Source: Albimonas marina (GTDB lineage: Bacteria > Pseudomonadota > Alphaproteobacteria > Rhodobacterales > Rhodobacteraceae). Taken from it: a stretch of DNA of 64,000 nucleotides. The position numbers were made by a program, and so were the translations under genes. The number at the start of each line of letters is the position of its first letter. Position 1 is the first letter of the stretch. This document shows positions 62,315-64,000 of the stretch, in pieces. The notes beneath the pieces were generated by a model that was not told where the DNA came from, ran no database searches, and saw nothing but the letters and a program-made list of their open reading frames with translations. Location: contig NZ_JARHUC010000003.1 of NCBI RefSeq assembly GCF_029223255.1, positions 186,001 to 250,000 on the forward strand, written 5' to 3'.

Positions 62315-64000
62315 CTAGGCCGCGGCCTCCTCCGCGTCGAGCCGCTCCTGCGCCTTCACCCACAGGGCCTCGGCCTTCTCCATCGCGGCCACGATCTCGG
62401 CGCGCTTGCGCTGCAGGGCCTCGGCCTCGCCGGGCGCGGATTTCATGTAGAACTCCGGGTCCATCAGGCGGGCGTCGATCTTGCCGCGCATCGCCTCGAG
62501 CTTGGCGATGCGCTCCTCGCATTTCGCGACCTCGGCCTTCAGGGGTGCGAGCGCCCGGCGCAGCTCGGCCTGGGAGCGGCGGGGCTTCGCGGCCTCCTTC
62601 GCCGCTTCCTTCGCTTCGCGCGCCTCGCGCTTCTCGGCCTGGCTCGCAAGCCGCCCGCCGCCGCCGCGCTCGGCCAGCAGCAGGCGGCGATAGTCCTCCA
62701 TGTCCCCGTCGTAGGCCTTCACCCGGCCGTCCTTGACCAGCCACAGCCGGTCGGCGACGGCCTCCACCAGGTGGGGGTCGTGGGAGATCAGGATCACCGC
62801 GCCCTCGTATTCCGCCAGCGCCTGGGCCAGCGCCTCGCGGCTCTCGATGTCGAGGTGGTTGGTCGGCTCGTCGAGCACCAGCACATGCGGCGCGTCCCAG
62901 GCGGCGAGCAGCATCAGCAGCCGCGCCTTCTGCCCGCCCGACAGCCGCTCGACCGGGTTGGCCGCGATGTCGGCCCCGATGCCGCCCCGCGCCAGGATCG
63001 CGCGCAGCTTGCCCTGCGGCGCATCCGGCAGCAGCCGCTGCACGTGCTGGATCGGCGTCTCGCCGGGCACCAGCTCGTCCAGCTGGTGCTGCGCGAAGAA
63101 GCCCACCTTCATGCCGCGGGAGCAGCGCCAGGATCCCTCCATCGGCGGCAACCGGCCGGAGATCAGCTTGGCGAGCGTCGACTTGCCCTGGCCGTTCGCG
63201 CCCAGCAGGGCGATTCGGTCGTCCTGGTCGATGCGGAAGGTCAGGTTGCGCAGCACCGCGCGCCCGTCATAGCCCAGGCTCGCGCCCTCGGCCTGCATCA
63301 GCGGCGGCGGCAGCTCGGCCGGGGAGGGGAAGGAGAAGGGGGCCACGTCCGAATCCGCCTGGAACTCGATCGGGGTCATCTTCTCCAGCATCTTGATCCG
63401 GCTCTGCGCCTGCTTGGCCTTCGAGGCCTTGGCGCGGAACCGGTCCACGAAGCTCTGCATGTGGGCGCGGGCCTTGGCGCGCTTCTCCGCCGCCGCCGCC
63501 GTCTGCTCCATCTTCAGGCGGCGCACCTCCTCGAACTGGTCGTAGCCGCCGCCGTAGAGGGTCAGCGTCTTCCGATCCAGGTGCAGGATGTGGTTCACCG
63601 CCCGGTTCAGCAGGCCCCGGTCGTGGGAGATCACCACCACCGTCGCCGGGCAGGTCGCGAGGAAGTTCTCCAGCCAGATCGAGCCCTCGAGGTCGAGGTA
63701 GTTCGTGGGCTCGTCCAGCAGCAGGATGTCGGGGCGCGAGAACAGCACCGCCGCCAGCGCCACGCGCATCCGCCAGCCGCCGGAATATTCCGAGCAGGGC
63801 CGCGCCTGCGCCTCGGCGTCGAAGCCAAGGCCCCGCAGGATCGCGCTGGCGCGGGCCTCGGCGGTGTGGCTGTCGATGGCGACCAGCCGCTCCTGCGCCT
63901 CGGCGATGCGCAGCGGGTCGGTCGAGGTCTCGGACTCCGCCAGAAGCGCCGCGCGCTCCTCGTCGGCGTCGAGCACGGTCTGCAAGAGCGACAGCTCGCT
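62315..64000 (-). CDS. ABC-F family ATPase (Uup/YheS-like), N-terminal part outside the window
   Basis: About 562 residues are visible; the start lies beyond 64000. Soluble twin-ATPase without membrane domain, of the ribosome-associated ABC-F group. The end of ABC domain 1 shows YSGGWRMR and LLLDEPTNYLDL; the linker has KRAKARAHMQSFVDRFRAKA. ABC domain 2 has GANGQGKSTLAKLISG, RLSGGQKARLLMLLAAW and VLVLDEPTNHLDIES. A charged C-terminal extension (EAREAKEAAKEAAKPRRSQA) forms a coiled coil. Subfamily (Uup, YheS or EttA) not settled, since the first domain is cut off. Confidence 0.95.
   Translation of the reverse strand, partial: SELSLLQTVLDADEERAALLAESETSTDPLRIAEAQERLVAIDSHTAEARASAILRGLGFDAEAQARPCSEYSGGWRMRVALAAVLFSRPDILLLDEPTNYLDLEGSIWLENFLATCPATVVVISHDRGLLNRAVNHILHLDRKTLTLYGGGYDQFEEVRRLKMEQTAAAAEKRAKARAHMQSFVDRFRAKASKAKQAQSRIKMLEKMTPIEFQADSDVAPFSFPSPAELPPPLMQAEGASLGYDGRAVLRNLTFRIDQDDRIALLGANGQGKSTLAKLISGRLPPMEGSWRCSRGMKVGFFAQHQLDELVPGETPIQHVQRLLPDAPQGKLRAILARGGIGADIAANPVERLSGGQKARLLMLLAAWDAPHVLVLDEPTNHLDIESREALAQALAEYEGAVILISHDPHLVEAVADRLWLVKDGRVKAYDGDMEDYRRLLLAERGGGGRLASQAEKREAREAKEAAKEAAKPRRSQAELRRALAPLKAEVAKCEERIAKLEAMRGKIDARLMDPEFYMKSAPGEAEALQRKRAEIVAAMEKAEALWVKAQERLDAEEAAA

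Overview
The window is very GC-rich, gene-dense chromosomal DNA. It most likely comes from an alphaproteobacterium of the Rhodobacterales (Rhodobacter/Paracoccus relatives). Evidence: a pccR-pccB-...-pccA-mcm propionyl-CoA block with a divergent short-chain fatty-acyl regulator, two secreted proteins with VPLPA-CTERM tails, a yajC-secD-secF operon, an LdtR-like MarR regulator, a holin resembling the gene-transfer-agent type, and a promoter carrying ATTC-N8-GAAT (the SqrR-type persulfide operator). Genus and species cannot be read from the sequence. No tRNA, rRNA, CRISPR array or intact insertion sequence was seen.

Layout. 1-2127 is the 5' part of a form II CoxL-type molybdenum hydroxylase. 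2627-12895 is the propionyl-CoA to succinyl-CoA module: pccR divergent from pccB, then a RidA-like protein, a small membrane protein, two tandem glycine-zipper lipoproteins, pccA, a DUF4174 protein and methylmalonyl-CoA mutase. prpE (propionyl-CoA synthetase, 21850) and maeB (malic enzyme, 18590) lie nearby and fit the same carbon flow: propionate to propionyl-CoA, methylmalonyl-CoA, succinyl-CoA, malate, pyruvate. 13414-18317 holds two ketopantoate-reductase paralogs around a small secreted protein, a MAPEG protein and nhaA. 24195-30208 holds a CorA/ZntB transporter, a persulfide dioxygenase plus rhodanese pair, a VPLPA-CTERM protein, DUF3806 and YdhR-like proteins, guaB and a DUF2892 protein with a striking promoter/operator.

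30443-33720 is the most unusual part: a phage- or GTA-type lysis cassette (muramidase then holin). Across an AT-rich intergenic region it faces a sigma-54-type AAA+ activator whose receiver domain has lost its phospho-acceptor and whose GAFTGA loop reads GAFSGA. 33977-37833 has an SDR dehydrogenase, an FkbM methyltransferase and a pobR/pobA pair. 38170-41163 is the Sec accessory operon. 41336-46322 holds a second VPLPA-CTERM protein, aspartate aminotransferase, a small HTH protein, a ROK kinase overlapping sdhE, and the MarR regulator.

46814-58087 contains a class IV aminotransferase and the envelope block lptF-lptG-lptD-surA-pdxA-rsmA, divergent from pepA-holC; both gene orders match those known from enterobacteria. 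58374-64000 has a TIM-barrel isomerase-like protein, an amidohydrolase, a retropepsin-like protease, a cupin, a Rho-N/SAP-like small protein and the 3' part of an ABC-F ATPase.

Non-coding structure worth attention: a TTCGCAA direct-repeat array in the pccR-pccB gap, a four-unit hairpin-repeat array just upstream of mcm, a 67-nt-arm inverted repeat at 16334-16498, a 27-nt minisatellite between pepA and holC, and GC-rich repeats shared among several gaps. Coordinates and identities were worked out by eye; no alignment or database search was run.
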